Notes: generated from the letters alone by a model not told the origin. A DNA stretch of 64,000 bases from Gemmatimonadaceae bacterium (GCA_013813715.1 JACCRF010000001.1:21614-85613), one strand, 5' to 3'. Shown: positions 18,877 through 32,163, counted from the stretch's first letter. Made by a program: numbers and translations.

Positions 18877-19010
18877 GGAAAGCGATCGGGCGGATTGAAC
18901 GGATCAGGGGCAGAATCGATTGATGGAAAGATCGCTGGTGCCGGTACACCCCGAGTTTCATCGTTAGCGGCTCCGTCGCTTATCCGCAACAATCCGCCAA
19001 ATCGCTTTCC
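18877..19010. repeat. Dispersed intergenic inverted-repeat element, copy A
   Basis: GGAAAGCGATCGGGCGGATT (18877-18896) inverted against AATCCGCCAAATCGCTTTCC (18991-19010). Confidence 0.7.
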
Positions 19011-19103
19011 CCGTAAACATCAGATGTTCACCGGCGGGTTATTTTCTGTATGTCCATCCACGGGAATGTTTTACCTTAGTTGGGTCTATAACCCCCCTGA
19101 CCG

Positions 19104-19733
19104 ATGCGTGTAATTGGGCTGACCGGAAACATTGCCAGCGGCAAGACGGCGGTTTCCGATCTCCTCGCCGAGCGAGGAGCGACGATAATTGATGCGGACG
19201 TACTTTCACGCGAAGCCGTGAAGCGCGGCTCTGGCGCCCTCGAAGCAATTGAGCGCCGCTGGGGACCGCAGGTGCTCGCGGACGACGGTAACCTCGACCG
19301 TGCGTCTCTCAGAAGCATCGTCTTCAAGGACCAGTCCGAGCTGGACGCCTTGAACGACATCGTCCACCCCGAAGTGCTCCGCCTGAGGGATGTGGGAATC
19401 GAGGCCGCTCGTACACGAGGCGCGCAACTGGCCGTTTGCGTCATCCCGCTGCTCTTCGAGCGACACCACACTGGCGAGTTCGATGCGATTGTCCTTGTGG
19501 ACGCTCCTCGCGCGATGCGCCTCGAGCGCATCATGCGCGACCGTGGCCTCGACGAAACCGAGGCCATGAACATGATCGCGGCGCAAATGCCCGCCGACCT
19601 CAAGCGGGCGCGCGCCGACCACGTGATAGAGAACTCGGGGACGCTCGAGGAGCTCGAGGTCGAGGTCGGCCGTTTATGGGAGTCCCTCGGCGGCAACGGC
19701 GTCTCCAGACTCGATACCGCGAACGCACGCTGA
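19104..19733 (+). CDS. coaE: Dephospho-CoA kinase
   Basis: MRVIGLTGNIASGKTAVSDLLAERGATIIDAD. Confidence 0.95.
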   Translation: MRVIGLTGNIASGKTAVSDLLAERGATIIDADVLSREAVKRGSGALEAIERRWGPQVLADDGNLDRASLRSIVFKDQSELDALNDIVHPEVLRLRDVGIEAARTRGAQLAVCVIPLLFERHHTGEFDAIVLVDAPRAMRLERIMRDRGLDETEAMNMIAAQMPADLKRARADHVIENSGTLEELEVEVGRLWESLGGNGVSRLDTANAR

Positions 19734-19819
19734 TATCTTCCCCGCGCATCCGGCAGCGCCCGGCAATTTCTCCAATACGGTCGCGTAGCGCGCCGGGCTA
19801 AACCCGAAGAGGAGCGATA

Positions 19820-20203
19820 GTGGCGAGCATACCCGACGATCTCAGGTACACGGAAGAGCACGAGTACGTGCGCACCACAGGGGACGGGGTCGTCGAAATA
19901 GGCATCACGGACTACGCGCAGGGAGAGCTGGGTGACGTCGTCTACGTCGAGCTTCCGACCGCGGGTACCCGGCTCGGCGCGCACGACGTGTTTGGGACCA
20001 TCGAAGCGGTAAAGGCAGTGTCCGAGCTTTTCTCGCCGCTTGCGGGCGAGGTGACGGAGGTCAACTCGCGGCTCGATCAGGAGCCCGCGCTCGTGAATGG
20101 CGATCCGTACGGGGCTGGATGGATGATCCGTATGCGCCTCGACGATGTAGCCGCTGCGGAGTCTCTACTGGACGCTGAGGGTTACCGCAAGATCATCGGG
20201 TAG
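19820..20203 (+). CDS. gcvH: Glycine cleavage system H protein
   Basis: IPDDLRYTEEHEYVR...IGITDYAQGELGDVVYVELP...FGTIEAVKAVSEL lipoylation site. Confidence 0.97.
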   Translation: MASIPDDLRYTEEHEYVRTTGDGVVEIGITDYAQGELGDVVYVELPTAGTRLGAHDVFGTIEAVKAVSELFSPLAGEVTEVNSRLDQEPALVNGDPYGAGWMIRMRLDDVAAAESLLDAEGYRKIIG

Positions 20204-20319
20204 GCCAATCCCGATTCAGCCGGCAGCAGGCATCGCCCATCGAGCCGGCCGCCGGCGGCGAGGTCGTTTGTTCCGCCCTTCCCAGCACGAATATCGCCGT
20301 ATGCCGGGATGTACTGTGT

Positions 20320-20604
20320 TCAGCGAAGCGCTTCCTTGAAGCTGACTCCCGCCCTGAAACCCGGGATCTTGCGTGCCTTCACCTTTACCGTCCGGCCGGT
20401 GAATACGCTGTTTACCTCACGAGCCTTGTGGGAGCGCCGGTCGAACGTGCCGAATCCAGCGATCGTGACCTTGCCCCCTCGCTTCACCTGCCGGGCGATG
20501 ACACCGTCTTGAGGATCGAAAATGGCGTCGACTACGCGCTTGACGTGTGTCGGCCGCAGCTTTGTCTGTTTCTGCAGCGCTTCCAGCATTTCCGCCTTGT
20601 TCAT
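20320..20604 (-). CDS. HU-family DNA-binding protein
   Basis: MNKAEMLEALQKQTKL...GGKVTIAGFGTFDRRSHKAREVNSVFTGRTVKVKARKIPGFRAG. Confidence 0.93.
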   Translation of the reverse strand: MNKAEMLEALQKQTKLRPTHVKRVVDAIFDPQDGVIARQVKRGGKVTIAGFGTFDRRSHKAREVNSVFTGRTVKVKARKIPGFRAGVSFKEALR

Positions 20605-20767
20605 ACCGGCTCCATGAGCAGCATTGTGGCGTGATGCGCAAGCGGTTTGGCCCGCATGCCGGACTCGCTAAAGTAGTGCTGCAGGCCAGTGACTGCCAGC
20701 GAGAAGATCTCCCGACGCGAGCGTTCCGCAATCTGTTTTCTTGTCCGTCCCTTCTCTGGTTCTGTGT

Positions 20768-23656
20768 CTAAACAGCGTAGGCGTCGGTCGGCGGACACGA
20801 GCAGATCAGGTTCCGGTCGCCATACGCGCTTTCGACGCGCGCAACCGCGGGCCAGAACTTGTAATCACGCGACCTCTCTGCAGGAAACGCCGCCTTTTCC
20901 CGTGTGTACGGGTATTCCCATTCGCTGGCGGTGACCCTCTCGAGAGTGTGGGGCGCATTCTTGAGGACGTTGTTCTTTCGGTCGGCCGCCCCCCGCTCGA
21001 TGTCACGGATCTCCTCGCGAATCGAGATCATCGCGTCGCAGAACCGGTCCAGCTCGGCCCGGGACTCGCTCTCCGTCGGCTCGATCATCAGCGTCCCAGC
21101 CACCGGAAACGAGACCGTGGGGGCGTGGAAGCCGTAGTCCATGAGGCGCTTCGCGATGTCCTCCACCTCGACACCGCTCGTTGGTCTCACGACGCGGGTA
21201 TCCACTATGCATTCATGGGCGATAGTGCCGTGCGATCCCTTGTAGAGAACCGGAAAGTGCGGCTCAAGGCGGCGCGCTACGTAGTTCGCGCTGAGAATCG
21301 CCACTTTTGTCGCCTGCGTGAGTCCGTCGCCGCCCATGAGGCGAATATACGCCTGAGATATAGGCAGAATGCTGGAACTGCCCCAGGGTGCGCCCGACAC
21401 CGCGCCGACCGTTGTCCGCCCCTGCTGCGCGATGACCGCGTGTCCCGGAAGAAAAGGCACGAGATGCTTCGCGACGCCAATGGGCCCCATGCCCGGGCCG
21501 CCACCGCCATGCGGAATGCAGAAGGTCTTGTGCAGATTGAGATGACAGACGTCCGCGCCGATGTCACCCGGACGGCAGAGGCCGACCATCGCGTTCATGT
21601 TCGCGCCGTCCATGTAGACCTGGCCGCCGAACTCGTGAATGATTTGACATATGTCGACGATCCCTTCCTCGAACACGCCGTGGGTGGAGGGATACGTGAC
21701 CATCAGCGCCGCCAGATCGTCGCGATGCTCTTCGGCTTTCGCGCGCAGATCCGCCATATCGATGTTGCCGCGCACATCCGTCTTCACGACGACGACGCTC
21801 ATGCCCGCCATCACTGCACTTGCCGGATTGGTTCCATGCGCTGACTGAGGCGTCAGGCAGACATCGCGGTGACGCTGGCCTTTCGAAGCATGGTAAGCGT
21901 GTATCGCCAAAAGGCCGGCATACTCGCCCTGCGAACCGGCGTTCGGCTGAAGCGAGACCGCTGCAAAGCCGGTGATCTCGGCGAGCGCACCTTCCAGATC
22001 CTGAAAGAGGTGCTGGTATCCCTCTGTCTGGTCCACCGGCGCGAAGGGATGGATTTTCGAGAAGCCTGGCCACGTGATCGGCATCATCTCCGCCGTCGCG
22101 TTGAGCTTCATCGTGCATGAGCCGAGCGGAATCATGGAGTGCACGAGCGAGAGATCGCGCGATTGCAGCCGGTTCATGTAACGGAGCAGCTCCGTCTCCG
22201 ATCGGTGCGTGTTGAACACCGGATGCTCGAGGTAGGGCGTCGTTCGCTTGAATCGCTCGTCGTAGCGTGGGTCGGCGCCCTCCGCGACCGTGGCCGGCGT
22301 CATATCCGCACTCCCTCCAAAGACGGCGAAGAGATTCGCGAGGTCGTGCTCGTCCACCGTCTCGTCGAGGGCAATGCAGACCGAGTGATCGCCCACCTCC
22401 CTCAGGTTTATCCGGCGCGCGAGCGCGGCGGACATCAGTTCGGCGGAATTCCTAGCGCCGACCTCTACGCGGATGGTATCGAAATAGTCTTCATGCGCGA
22501 TCGCGAAGCCTAGCCGCCGCAATCCCTCGGCGAGAATTGTCGCCAACTGGTGGACACGCGACGCGATGCGCCGAAGGCCGTCCGCGCCATGATATACCGC
22601 GTACATGCTTGCCACTACGGCCAGGAGCACCTGCGCAGTGCAGACATTGCTCGTCGCTTTCTCACGGCGGATGTGCTGCTCGCGCGTTTGGAGCGCCATC
22701 CGCAGCGCGGGACGTCCGTCCGCATCCCGCGAGACGCCAATGATCCGGCCGGGAATCTGGCGCTTGAACTCGTCCCGCGTCGCGAAATAGGCGGCATGCG
22801 GTCCGCCGTATCCCAGCGGAACGCCAAAACGCTGGGTGTTGCCGACGACGATATCGGCGCCCCATTCACCCGGTGGTATCAGCAGTGTGAGCGCAAGCAG
22901 GTCGGCGGCGACCGTGACGAGGGCCCGCACGGCGTGGGCTCGCTCGCACAGGTCACGGTAATCGATTACCGCCCCATCGGTCGCTGGATACTGGACGAGC
23001 ACCCCGAACACATCCTCGCCGATCGACTCGGACAGGCAGTCGCCGACTCTCACCATAAGCCCGCGGGCCGCGGCACGAGTCTTCACGACGTCAATGGTCT
23101 GCGGGTGGCAAGCGTCGGAAACGAAAAAAGTCTCCCTGCCCTCCTTTCCCCGGATGCCATAGCTCATCGTCATCGCCTCGGCGGCAGCGGTGGCTTCGTC
23201 GAGCAGCGACGCGTTGGCGATCTGCATCGCCGTGAGGTCGATGACCACCGTCTGAAAATTGAGCAGTGCTTCGAGGCGGCCCTGCGCGATCTCGGCCTGG
23301 TACGGCGTGTAGGCGGTGTACCATGCCGGGTTCTCGAGCACGTTCCGCTGTATGACGGGAGGTGTGATGCAGTCAGAGTATCCCATCCCGATGAACGATC
23401 GGAATACCTTGTTTGCCGCAGCCATTTCGCGGAATTCCGAGAGCACCTGGTGCTCGGCCCTTCCCGCCGGCAGGGCCAGCCCGCCGCGGAATCGAATCTT
23501 CTCCGGGATCGTCGCGTCAATGAGCTCGTCGAGCGAGCTGAACTCCAGAGTCGCGACCATTGCTTCGATATCTTCGGCACCCGGTCCGACGTGACGCGGA
23601 ACGAAGGAGTCGGCGGGAGCGAGTGGGTTACGGATGTGCTTGATTGTCGTGGCCAT
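20768..23656 (-). CDS. gcvP: Glycine dehydrogenase (decarboxylating), fused P1/P2 form
   Basis: 962 aa; [12 protein letters not shown], ...[29 protein letters not shown]-lysine motif. Confidence 0.97.
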   Translation of the reverse strand: MATTIKHIRNPLAPADSFVPRHVGPGAEDIEAMVATLEFSSLDELIDATIPEKIRFRGGLALPAGRAEHQVLSEFREMAAANKVFRSFIGMGYSDCITPPVIQRNVLENPAWYTAYTPYQAEIAQGRLEALLNFQTVVIDLTAMQIANASLLDEATAAAEAMTMSYGIRGKEGRETFFVSDACHPQTIDVVKTRAAARGLMVRVGDCLSESIGEDVFGVLVQYPATDGAVIDYRDLCERAHAVRALVTVAADLLALTLLIPPGEWGADIVVGNTQRFGVPLGYGGPHAAYFATRDEFKRQIPGRIIGVSRDADGRPALRMALQTREQHIRREKATSNVCTAQVLLAVVASMYAVYHGADGLRRIASRVHQLATILAEGLRRLGFAIAHEDYFDTIRVEVGARNSAELMSAALARRINLREVGDHSVCIALDETVDEHDLANLFAVFGGSADMTPATVAEGADPRYDERFKRTTPYLEHPVFNTHRSETELLRYMNRLQSRDLSLVHSMIPLGSCTMKLNATAEMMPITWPGFSKIHPFAPVDQTEGYQHLFQDLEGALAEITGFAAVSLQPNAGSQGEYAGLLAIHAYHASKGQRHRDVCLTPQSAHGTNPASAVMAGMSVVVVKTDVRGNIDMADLRAKAEEHRDDLAALMVTYPSTHGVFEEGIVDICQIIHEFGGQVYMDGANMNAMVGLCRPGDIGADVCHLNLHKTFCIPHGGGGPGMGPIGVAKHLVPFLPGHAVIAQQGRTTVGAVSGAPWGSSSILPISQAYIRLMGGDGLTQATKVAILSANYVARRLEPHFPVLYKGSHGTIAHECIVDTRVVRPTSGVEVEDIAKRLMDYGFHAPTVSFPVAGTLMIEPTESESRAELDRFCDAMISIREEIRDIERGAADRKNNVLKNAPHTLERVTASEWEYPYTREKAAFPAERSRDYKFWPAVARVESAYGDRNLICSCPPTDAYAV

Positions 23657-23784
23657 GGTGAGGTCAATTTAACAGTTCATGGCGGAGTTTAGGGATGTGC
23701 TTCGAACTACGGAACCGAGAACAACCAGGCTGCCGGCGCTGGCTCGGTAGGGCGCTACCTGCCGCCGGCTGAGCCAGACTGCTG

Positions 23785-23823
23785 GAAATGCGATCGAGCG
23801 GATTGAACGGATCAGGGACGGGA
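23785..23823. repeat. Dispersed intergenic repeat, copy B (half element)
   Basis: GGAAATGCGATCGAGCGGATTGAACGGATCAGGGAC. Confidence 0.65.
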
Positions 23824-23972
23824 TGGAGACATTTGTGGTCGAGACTGACTCCGGGAGTCCAACATGCGTCGTTCTGGTCGCGCCGGAAGCCGGCAGCGCC
23901 TTTTGTGGCCGATAGCCGGCAGCAGGGTAGTTCTATTTTCTGTTCTTTCACTCGATCAGCGTGGAAGATGGC

Positions 23973-24767
23973 ATGAATGATCATCGCCCCCGTCAACGAT
24001 GGCGGCTGCTCCTCGTTCCGCCGCGATCGGGCGCAGAGAACATGGCGCGCGACGCGGCACTGATGGGTCGCGCCGGGACGACCGGGGAGACGGTGTTTTC
24101 CGTTTACTCATGGACCTTTCCGACACTGTCGCTGGGACGGAACGAGGAGGCGCGCGGCCGCTACGACCTCAACCTGATCAGTGCCCGGGGAATCGACGTC
24201 GTTCGGCGGCCCACCGGCGGCCGGGCGTTGCTCCACCATCGCGAAGTCACATACAGCGTCACGGCTCCGATCGATCCCCGCGTACCGCTGCGTGAGTCCT
24301 GCCATCGCATCAACGCCGTCCTGGCGGCGGGGCTCGCGGCGCTCGGAGCGCCAGTCGCGGAGGCCGATCCCAAAGAACGGACGCCTGCGCCAGGCGCTAC
24401 CCCCTGCTTCGCCGCGCCCGCCCGGGGAGAGCTCGTCGCCGGAGGGCGAAAGCTCGTCGGCAGCGCGCAGTGGCGGAATAACGGAGCGCTGTTGCAGCAT
24501 GGCTCAATTCTCATCCACGACGACCAATCGTCGATCGCCGGCCTTGCCATCGGCAGTCCGCTTACCGCGGCATCGGCTCGCCCAGCGACACTTGCTTCCC
24601 TCCTTGGATATGCGCCCACGCTGGATGACGTCGCGGCGGCGCTCTTCGGCGCGGTGCGAGCGCTCGAGGATGCGGAACCAACCGAGATGGACGAGGACGA
24701 GATCCGCGCAACAGCATTGACGCTCGTCCAACGATACAAAAGCGAACGGTGGACGTGGCGGCGGTGA
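23973..24767 (+). CDS. LipM-like octanoyltransferase / lipoate-protein ligase family
   Basis: VVRRPTGGRALLHHREVTYSV; ATPCFAAPARGELVAGGRKLVGSAQWRNNGALLQHGSILI with Cys in the LipM-type position. Confidence 0.8.
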   Translation: MNDHRPRQRWRLLLVPPRSGAENMARDAALMGRAGTTGETVFSVYSWTFPTLSLGRNEEARGRYDLNLISARGIDVVRRPTGGRALLHHREVTYSVTAPIDPRVPLRESCHRINAVLAAGLAALGAPVAEADPKERTPAPGATPCFAAPARGELVAGGRKLVGSAQWRNNGALLQHGSILIHDDQSSIAGLAIGSPLTAASARPATLASLLGYAPTLDDVAAALFGAVRALEDAEPTEMDEDEIRATALTLVQRYKSERWTWRR

Positions 24768-24786
24768 GCACGCAACTTAGTGAGAC

Positions 24787-26469
24787 GTGACGATTCGCAT
24801 CCTGGCATGCTTGTCTCTTCTAACGGCGTCTGCGGTTGGGTGCAGCGGCGGCGATATGGCGCTTGATCGAGGTGCAGCGTCAGAGGATGGCGGCACGCTG
24901 GTGATCTCGACGGGCGGTGATCCGGACATTCTTTTCCCGCCGCTTACGAGTACGATTCCAGGAAAGATCATCAACGACCTGGTATTCGATCATCTCGCCG
25001 AGATCGGGGATTCACTGAATACCGTCGGTGACGCCGGTTTCGAACCGCGCCTCGCGCGGAGCTGGGAGTGGGCCCGCGACTCGCTGTCCATTGCGTTCCA
25101 TCTCGATCCCGCGGCAAAGTGGCACGACGGTATACCGGTGAGCGCCAGCGACGTCCAATTCACGCATCGCGTTTACTCGGATTCGGCCTCCGGCTCCCCT
25201 TTCGCCTCGGTTGTCGCGAGCATCGATTCGGTGAGCGTTCGCGACAGTCTCACTGCTGTGTTCTGGTTCGAGTCGCGGTCACCTCTTCAGTTCTTCGATG
25301 CCGTGTATCCGATGTCGATTCTTCCTCAACACGCTGTCGGGGCGGTGCGCGGACCGGCGCTGAGGACGGCGGCGGTTGCCCGCGCACCGGTCGGAAGTGG
25401 TCGGTTCAGATTCGTGCGGTGGCGCGCCGGCTCGGCGGTCGAGCTCGTCGCCGACCCCGGGAACTACCGCGGGCGGCCGCATCTCGACCGCGTGCTGATG
25501 ACGATCGCGCCCGACTTCAACACCGCCCTCACGAGAGTGCTCGGCGGCGAAGCCGACATGCTGGAGCAGGTGCCGATGGTGAACGTCGCGCAGCTCGCGG
25601 CCAATCCGCAGTTGCGCGCAATAGCGTCGCCCGGCCTCGACTACAACTTCATTCAATTTAATCTTCGTGACCCGAAGAACCGGTCGCGTGCGCATCCCGT
25701 GTTTGGTGACCGTGCCATGCGCCGCGCGCTCACGCTGGCTGTGAACCGCGGCCCGACGGTGAGGAACGTGTACGATACTCTCGCCTCGCTGGCCGTCGGC
25801 CCGACTGTGAGAGCTTACCCCACTACCGATACTGCTCTTCGTCAGATTCCACATGCACCCCACGAGGCCCGCAGGATTCTCGACTCGCTCGGCTGGAAGA
25901 AGGCAAAGGGTGGGGGCGTTCGCGAACGCAACGGCCGCCCGCTCCAGTTCACCCTCTCCGTTCCGAGCTCGAGCAAGGCCAGAATAAACATGGCGGTTCT
26001 CGTCCAGGATCAGCTGAAGCAAGTCGGAGTAAAGCTCGTCATTGACCGCCTCGAGTTCGCCGCGTTCATCGACAGGGAGACGCGCCGGGACTTCGATGCG
26101 GTTTTCGGCGGCTGGCATGCGGAGGCCAGTCCGGGTGGTATTCGCCAGACGTGGGGCAGCGCCGGCTCGCGTGCCGGCGGCGGATCGAACTACGGATCGT
26201 ACGAGAATCCTGTGTTCGACGCGCAAGTGGACAGCGCGCTCAACAGTACGACCGCGGCCGCGCGCCGCAGGTGGTTCACCGCGGCCTACAGGACGATCAT
26301 CGACGACGCCCCCGCGATCTGGATGGCGGAGCCGCACCGCGTGATGGCGCTGCACCGCCGCATCGATGCGGTACGAATGCGGCCCGACGCGTGGTGGGCG
26401 CACGTCGGCGAATGGTCGATTCCCCGAAGTAGACGTATCGCGCGCGATCGCACCATCGCGGCGCAGTAA
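24787..26469 (+). CDS. Peptide ABC transporter substrate-binding lipoprotein
   Basis: Lipobox SAVGCSGG; SBP family 5 layout (LARSWEWARDSLSIAFHLDPAAKWHDGIPVSASDV). Confidence 0.9.
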   Translation: MTIRILACLSLLTASAVGCSGGDMALDRGAASEDGGTLVISTGGDPDILFPPLTSTIPGKIINDLVFDHLAEIGDSLNTVGDAGFEPRLARSWEWARDSLSIAFHLDPAAKWHDGIPVSASDVQFTHRVYSDSASGSPFASVVASIDSVSVRDSLTAVFWFESRSPLQFFDAVYPMSILPQHAVGAVRGPALRTAAVARAPVGSGRFRFVRWRAGSAVELVADPGNYRGRPHLDRVLMTIAPDFNTALTRVLGGEADMLEQVPMVNVAQLAANPQLRAIASPGLDYNFIQFNLRDPKNRSRAHPVFGDRAMRRALTLAVNRGPTVRNVYDTLASLAVGPTVRAYPTTDTALRQIPHAPHEARRILDSLGWKKAKGGGVRERNGRPLQFTLSVPSSSKARINMAVLVQDQLKQVGVKLVIDRLEFAAFIDRETRRDFDAVFGGWHAEASPGGIRQTWGSAGSRAGGGSNYGSYENPVFDAQVDSALNSTTAAARRRWFTAAYRTIIDDAPAIWMAEPHRVMALHRRIDAVRMRPDAWWAHVGEWSIPRSRRIARDRTIAAQ

Positions 26470-26472
26470 CGA

Positions 26473-27444
26473 ATGGCCGCGTTCCTTGGCCGGCGGATCG
26501 CGCAGGGAGCCGTGGTCGTCGCGCTGGTGGCCACAATCGTCTTCTTGCTGATACGGCTCGCTCCGGGTGATCCGTTCGCAGCATCGATGGCGGATCCGAG
26601 AATAAGCGAGTCGGTGCGAAATGAATGGCGACGCTCGTATGGTCTGGATCTTCCGATCTCCCAGCAATACCTGCGATACGTCGCCAGCGTCGCGAAGGGC
26701 GACCTCGGATTCTCGTTCTCGCTTCAGCGCCCGGTACGGTCGGTGCTCGCCGATGCCCTCCCCAATACACTGCTGCTGATGGCGGTCGCGCTCATCGCGA
26801 GCTTCGCCGCGGGAATCGCGGTCGCCCTCGCGCAGGTGAGGCGCCGAGGGCGCCTCTCCGATCGCGTGCTCGGCGGCGTCTCTCTTCTGTTCTTCTCCGT
26901 CCCCGACTTCTGGCTCGCACTGCTTATCCTCACGCTGTTCGCGTACTGGGGTCCCTTTCCGATCGGCGGCGCCGTCGATCCGACGAGTCATGATCTGCTC
27001 GGACCAGCGGGTCGCATCGTTGACCGCTTGAACCACGTTGTGTTGCCGGCGCTGACACTCACCCTCCTCTACTTTCCGCTCATCGCCCGCCATCAGCGGG
27101 CCGCACTGCTCGACGAGCTCCCGTCCGACTACGTGACCACCGCCCGCTCGAAAGGCCTGACGGAAAAGGCCATCCTCTCGCGGCACACTCTGCGAAACGC
27201 CCTGCTCCCCGTCATCGCGCTCTTCGGGCTGGCGTTTCCAGCGCTGCTCACCGGCGCGGTGTTTGTCGAGAAGGTTTTTTCGTGGCCGGGGATGGGCCTC
27301 ACCATTGTCAACGCGATCGACAGCCGCGACTATCCGCTGCTGACCGCCTGTGTGCTGCTGGGGAGTGCGTTCGTGGTCGCGGGCGGAATTCTCACTGACC
27401 TGCTGTACCGGCGATTCGATCCCCGGCTCCGCGATGAACTCTGA
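26473..27444 (+). CDS. Peptide ABC transporter permease (DppB/OppB-like)
   Basis: RLAPGDPFAASM, RHTLRNALLPVIALFGL, GAVFVEKVFSWPGMG. Confidence 0.93.
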   Translation: MAAFLGRRIAQGAVVVALVATIVFLLIRLAPGDPFAASMADPRISESVRNEWRRSYGLDLPISQQYLRYVASVAKGDLGFSFSLQRPVRSVLADALPNTLLLMAVALIASFAAGIAVALAQVRRRGRLSDRVLGGVSLLFFSVPDFWLALLILTLFAYWGPFPIGGAVDPTSHDLLGPAGRIVDRLNHVVLPALTLTLLYFPLIARHQRAALLDELPSDYVTTARSKGLTEKAILSRHTLRNALLPVIALFGLAFPALLTGAVFVEKVFSWPGMGLTIVNAIDSRDYPLLTACVLLGSAFVVAGGILTDLLYRRFDPRLRDEL

Positions 27445-28312
27445 CACTCCGCTGGTTCAGCCCCGAGGCGTAGCCCCTCTTCGCGGCTGGCAGCCGTCGC
27501 GTGGAGCAGCCGTTGCAGCCTCGGTCGTCCTTGTGATTATCATCGCTGCCTGCGCGCTCGCACCGCTGATTGCTCCCTACGATCCGACCGTGCAACCGAA
27601 TATCCTGGCGTCCAGCCAGCCCCCGTCGTTGGCACATCCATTTGGAACCGACCCGTACAGCCGCGACGTGCTGAGTCGCGTGATTCATGGCGGGCGCGTG
27701 TCACTGCTTGTTGCGGTCCTCGCGACGCTGGTGAGCGTTACACTCGGCACCGCGTATGGCGCGGCCGCCGGATACGCGAGAGGAATTTCCGGGGCGGTGC
27801 TCGAGCGGCTCCTGGAAGCCTTGCTCTCGATTCCTCGCCTGCTTCTCCTGATCGCAGTCTTTGCAGCATGGCGCGAAGTTCCCATCAAGGGGTTCATCCT
27901 CATTCTCGGCGTCACCGGCTGGTACGGGCTCGCGCGCCTCGTCAGGGGTCAGGTTCTTGCGTTGAAGGCGCAGGATTTCGTCGCATCGGCGCATGCGCTC
28001 GGTGCAACCCGGGCGAGGGTGATTATTCGCCACATTCTGCCGAACGTGCTTACGCCCGTCGTGGTCGCGGCGACCCTGGGGCTCGGGCACGTGATAGTAT
28101 TGGAGGCCGGTCTCTCCTATCTCGGAATTGGGGTGCGACCGCCTGATCCGAGCTGGGGCAACATAATCCAGGACGGATCAGACCAGATTGCCGCGCACTG
28201 GTGGATTTCCCTTTTTCCGGGAGTTGCGATTGTGCTGACGGTGATGGCGTTCAACGTTCTGGGGGATGCTCTTCTGAGGGAACTTCGGCCCCGGCAGATC
28301 GAGACTGGATGA
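27434..28312 (+). CDS. Peptide ABC transporter permease (DppC/OppC-like)
   Basis: [42 protein letters not shown]. Confidence 0.93.
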   Translation: MNSDTPLVQPRGVAPLRGWQPSRGAAVAASVVLVIIIAACALAPLIAPYDPTVQPNILASSQPPSLAHPFGTDPYSRDVLSRVIHGGRVSLLVAVLATLVSVTLGTAYGAAAGYARGISGAVLERLLEALLSIPRLLLLIAVFAAWREVPIKGFILILGVTGWYGLARLVRGQVLALKAQDFVASAHALGATRARVIIRHILPNVLTPVVVAATLGLGHVIVLEAGLSYLGIGVRPPDPSWGNIIQDGSDQIAAHWWISLFPGVAIVLTVMAFNVLGDALLRELRPRQIETG

Positions 28313-29337
28313 CGCAACCGCTCCTTTCCGTCGAGAATCTCTCAACGTGGTTTCACACCAGCTCCGGCGTCGCGCGATCGGTCGACGGAGTCTCCTTCGC
28401 CATAGGCGCCGGCGAAACGCTAGGCATCGTCGGCGAGTCCGGCTGCGGAAAATCCGTCACAGCGCTCTCGATTCTGCGACTGATTCAGCCACCGGGCCGC
28501 ATCGAGGCGGGCAGCAGGATCATGTTCGAGGGCAAAGATATCGTCACGCTCGACGACAAGGGAATGCGGGGCATCCGCGGCAACCGCATCTCAATGATCT
28601 TTCAGGAGCCGATGTCTGCGCTGAATCCGGTATTCACTGTCGGCGATCAGGTAGCGGAGGTGGCTCGCGTTCACGGCAACGGATCCCGCCAGGACGCGTG
28701 GAACCGCGCGGTCGAGATGCTCTCGCTCACCGGCATCCCCTCGCCCGAAGAGCGCGCGAAACAGTACCCCCACCAGCTTTCCGGCGGAATGCGACAGCGC
28801 GTGCTCATCGCGATGGCACTTATGATGACCCCGGCACTGATCATCGCGGACGAGCCGACGACGGCGCTCGACGTCACCATTCAGGCGCAGATTCTCGAGC
28901 TTCTCGTCGAGCTCCAAAACCGCCTCGGCACATCGATTCTCATGATCACGCACGACCTCGGCGTGATCGCCGAGACCGCCTCGCGAGTTGTGGTGATGTA
29001 CGGAGGCGAGGTGGTGGAAGAGGCTGAGGTGAAGACGCTGTTCGCTGGCGCCCACCATCCTTACACTGAAGGCCTGATGAATGCGATGCCCCAGATCACG
29101 GCGTCTCGCGGGCGGCTGAACGTGATCCCGGGCACCGTACCCTCCCCAACCGAATGGCCGTCCGGCTGCCGATTCCGTGACCGCTGCTCTTATGCCTGGG
29201 AGCGCTGCGAGCGCGAGCATCCACCGCTGTACCAGATATCCGGGAGCCACACTTCGAGATGTCATCTCGCGGTTGAGCCGGAGCGGCGCGCGCATCCTCA
29301 TTTGCCGCTCGTCGAGCAGGCAAACGCGACGGTATGA
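28309..29337 (+). CDS. Peptide ABC transporter ATP-binding protein (DppD-like)
   Basis: [49 protein letters not shown]. Confidence 0.95.
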   Translation: MTQPLLSVENLSTWFHTSSGVARSVDGVSFAIGAGETLGIVGESGCGKSVTALSILRLIQPPGRIEAGSRIMFEGKDIVTLDDKGMRGIRGNRISMIFQEPMSALNPVFTVGDQVAEVARVHGNGSRQDAWNRAVEMLSLTGIPSPEERAKQYPHQLSGGMRQRVLIAMALMMTPALIIADEPTTALDVTIQAQILELLVELQNRLGTSILMITHDLGVIAETASRVVVMYGGEVVEEAEVKTLFAGAHHPYTEGLMNAMPQITASRGRLNVIPGTVPSPTEWPSGCRFRDRCSYAWERCEREHPPLYQISGSHTSRCHLAVEPERRAHPHLPLVEQANATV

Positions 29338-30467
29338 CGACCGCGACCAACCGGCCGCCCGCCGACGCATCTGACTCGCCACCCGGCACGCCTCTGGAAT
29401 CCGCCCGTTCGCTGGTATCAGTTCGCAACCTGCGAAAAGTCTTTCCAATCACGCGCGGCATTCTCGGAAGAAAGGTCGGAGAGGTGCGCGCCGTGCACGA
29501 AGTTTCGTTCGAGATCGCCGAGGGCCAAACGCTCAGCCTGGTCGGTGAATCGGGATGCGGAAAGACGACCACCGGGCGCGCGATTCTGCGGCTCATCGAG
29601 CCGACGTCGGGCGAAGTGCGCTTTGCCGGCAAGGATATTCTCGCGATGGGCCCGGCCGAGCTGAGGGCCATCCGTCGGCAGATGCAGATCATTTTTCAGG
29701 ATCCCGTTTCGTCGCTCAACCCACGGATGACAGTCGGCGCCGCGATTCGCGAGGGAATCGCGATTCACCGCCTCGCCGAGGGCGCGGCCGCTGACGCCAA
29801 AGTCGGCAAGCTGCTCGATGAGGTGGGATTGCGGCGCGAGTACGCCTCGCGCTATCCGCACGAGTTCTCCGGCGGCCAGCGCCAGCGTATCGGAATCGCG
29901 CGCGCCCTCGCCGTCGAACCGCGCTTCATCGTGTGCGACGAGCCGGTTTCCGCGCTCGATGTCTCCGTGCAGGCGCAGGTCATCAACCTCCTCCGCGACC
30001 TGCAGAAGGAGCGGCGGCTGACGTATCTCTTTATTGCTCACGACCTGTCGGTGGTAAAGCACATGTCCGATCACGTTGCGGTGATGTACCTCGGTAAGAT
30101 CGTCGAGCAGGCGCCGGCCGAGGATCTTTATCGTGAGCCGCTCATGCCGTACACGCAGGCACTTCTGTCGGCGGTGCCGGTCGCCGATCCAACGGTGGTG
30201 AAGCAGCGGATCATCCTGGAAGGCGACGTGCCGTCGCCGGCGTCGCCCCCTTCGGGATGCGTCTTCCATCCGCGATGCCATCATCCCGCCAGGGACGCCG
30301 CCTGCTCGAAGATCAATCCGCCACTCGAGGAAAAGGCACCCGGCCATTTCGCGGCGTGTATCAAGCAAGTGCCAACGACAGTTTCGTGGGAGGAACAGCT
30401 CAAGGCGGGTGGCGTCAACCCACCCGAACGATATCTTCCCGTCGTCGAACAACTCTCCAGACACTAA
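29334..30467 (+). CDS. Peptide ABC transporter ATP-binding protein (DppF-like)
   Basis: [48 protein letters not shown]. Confidence 0.95.
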   Translation: MTTATNRPPADASDSPPGTPLESARSLVSVRNLRKVFPITRGILGRKVGEVRAVHEVSFEIAEGQTLSLVGESGCGKTTTGRAILRLIEPTSGEVRFAGKDILAMGPAELRAIRRQMQIIFQDPVSSLNPRMTVGAAIREGIAIHRLAEGAAADAKVGKLLDEVGLRREYASRYPHEFSGGQRQRIGIARALAVEPRFIVCDEPVSALDVSVQAQVINLLRDLQKERRLTYLFIAHDLSVVKHMSDHVAVMYLGKIVEQAPAEDLYREPLMPYTQALLSAVPVADPTVVKQRIILEGDVPSPASPPSGCVFHPRCHHPARDAACSKINPPLEEKAPGHFAACIKQVPTTVSWEEQLKAGGVNPPERYLPVVEQLSRH

Positions 30468-30495
30468 CCCAGCCCCTTACCGTGGCAAGGCAACC

Positions 30496-32103
<1,608 letters not shown>

Positions 32104-32163
32104 GGGCAACGTAGAAACCAGCCCTCGCATCTTTGTCTTTCTATGTTGATTTCCCCCCGGTAG

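Noticed and set aside
20741-23692. Plus-strand ORFs (367 aa and 380 aa) antisense to gcvP
   Set aside because: gcvP is intact and conserved over its whole length; the antisense ORFs show no family motifs.
25279-27447. 722-aa minus-strand ORF antisense to the peptide ABC transporter genes
   Set aside because: Runs across two convincing plus-strand genes; composition typical of GC-rich antisense shadow frames.
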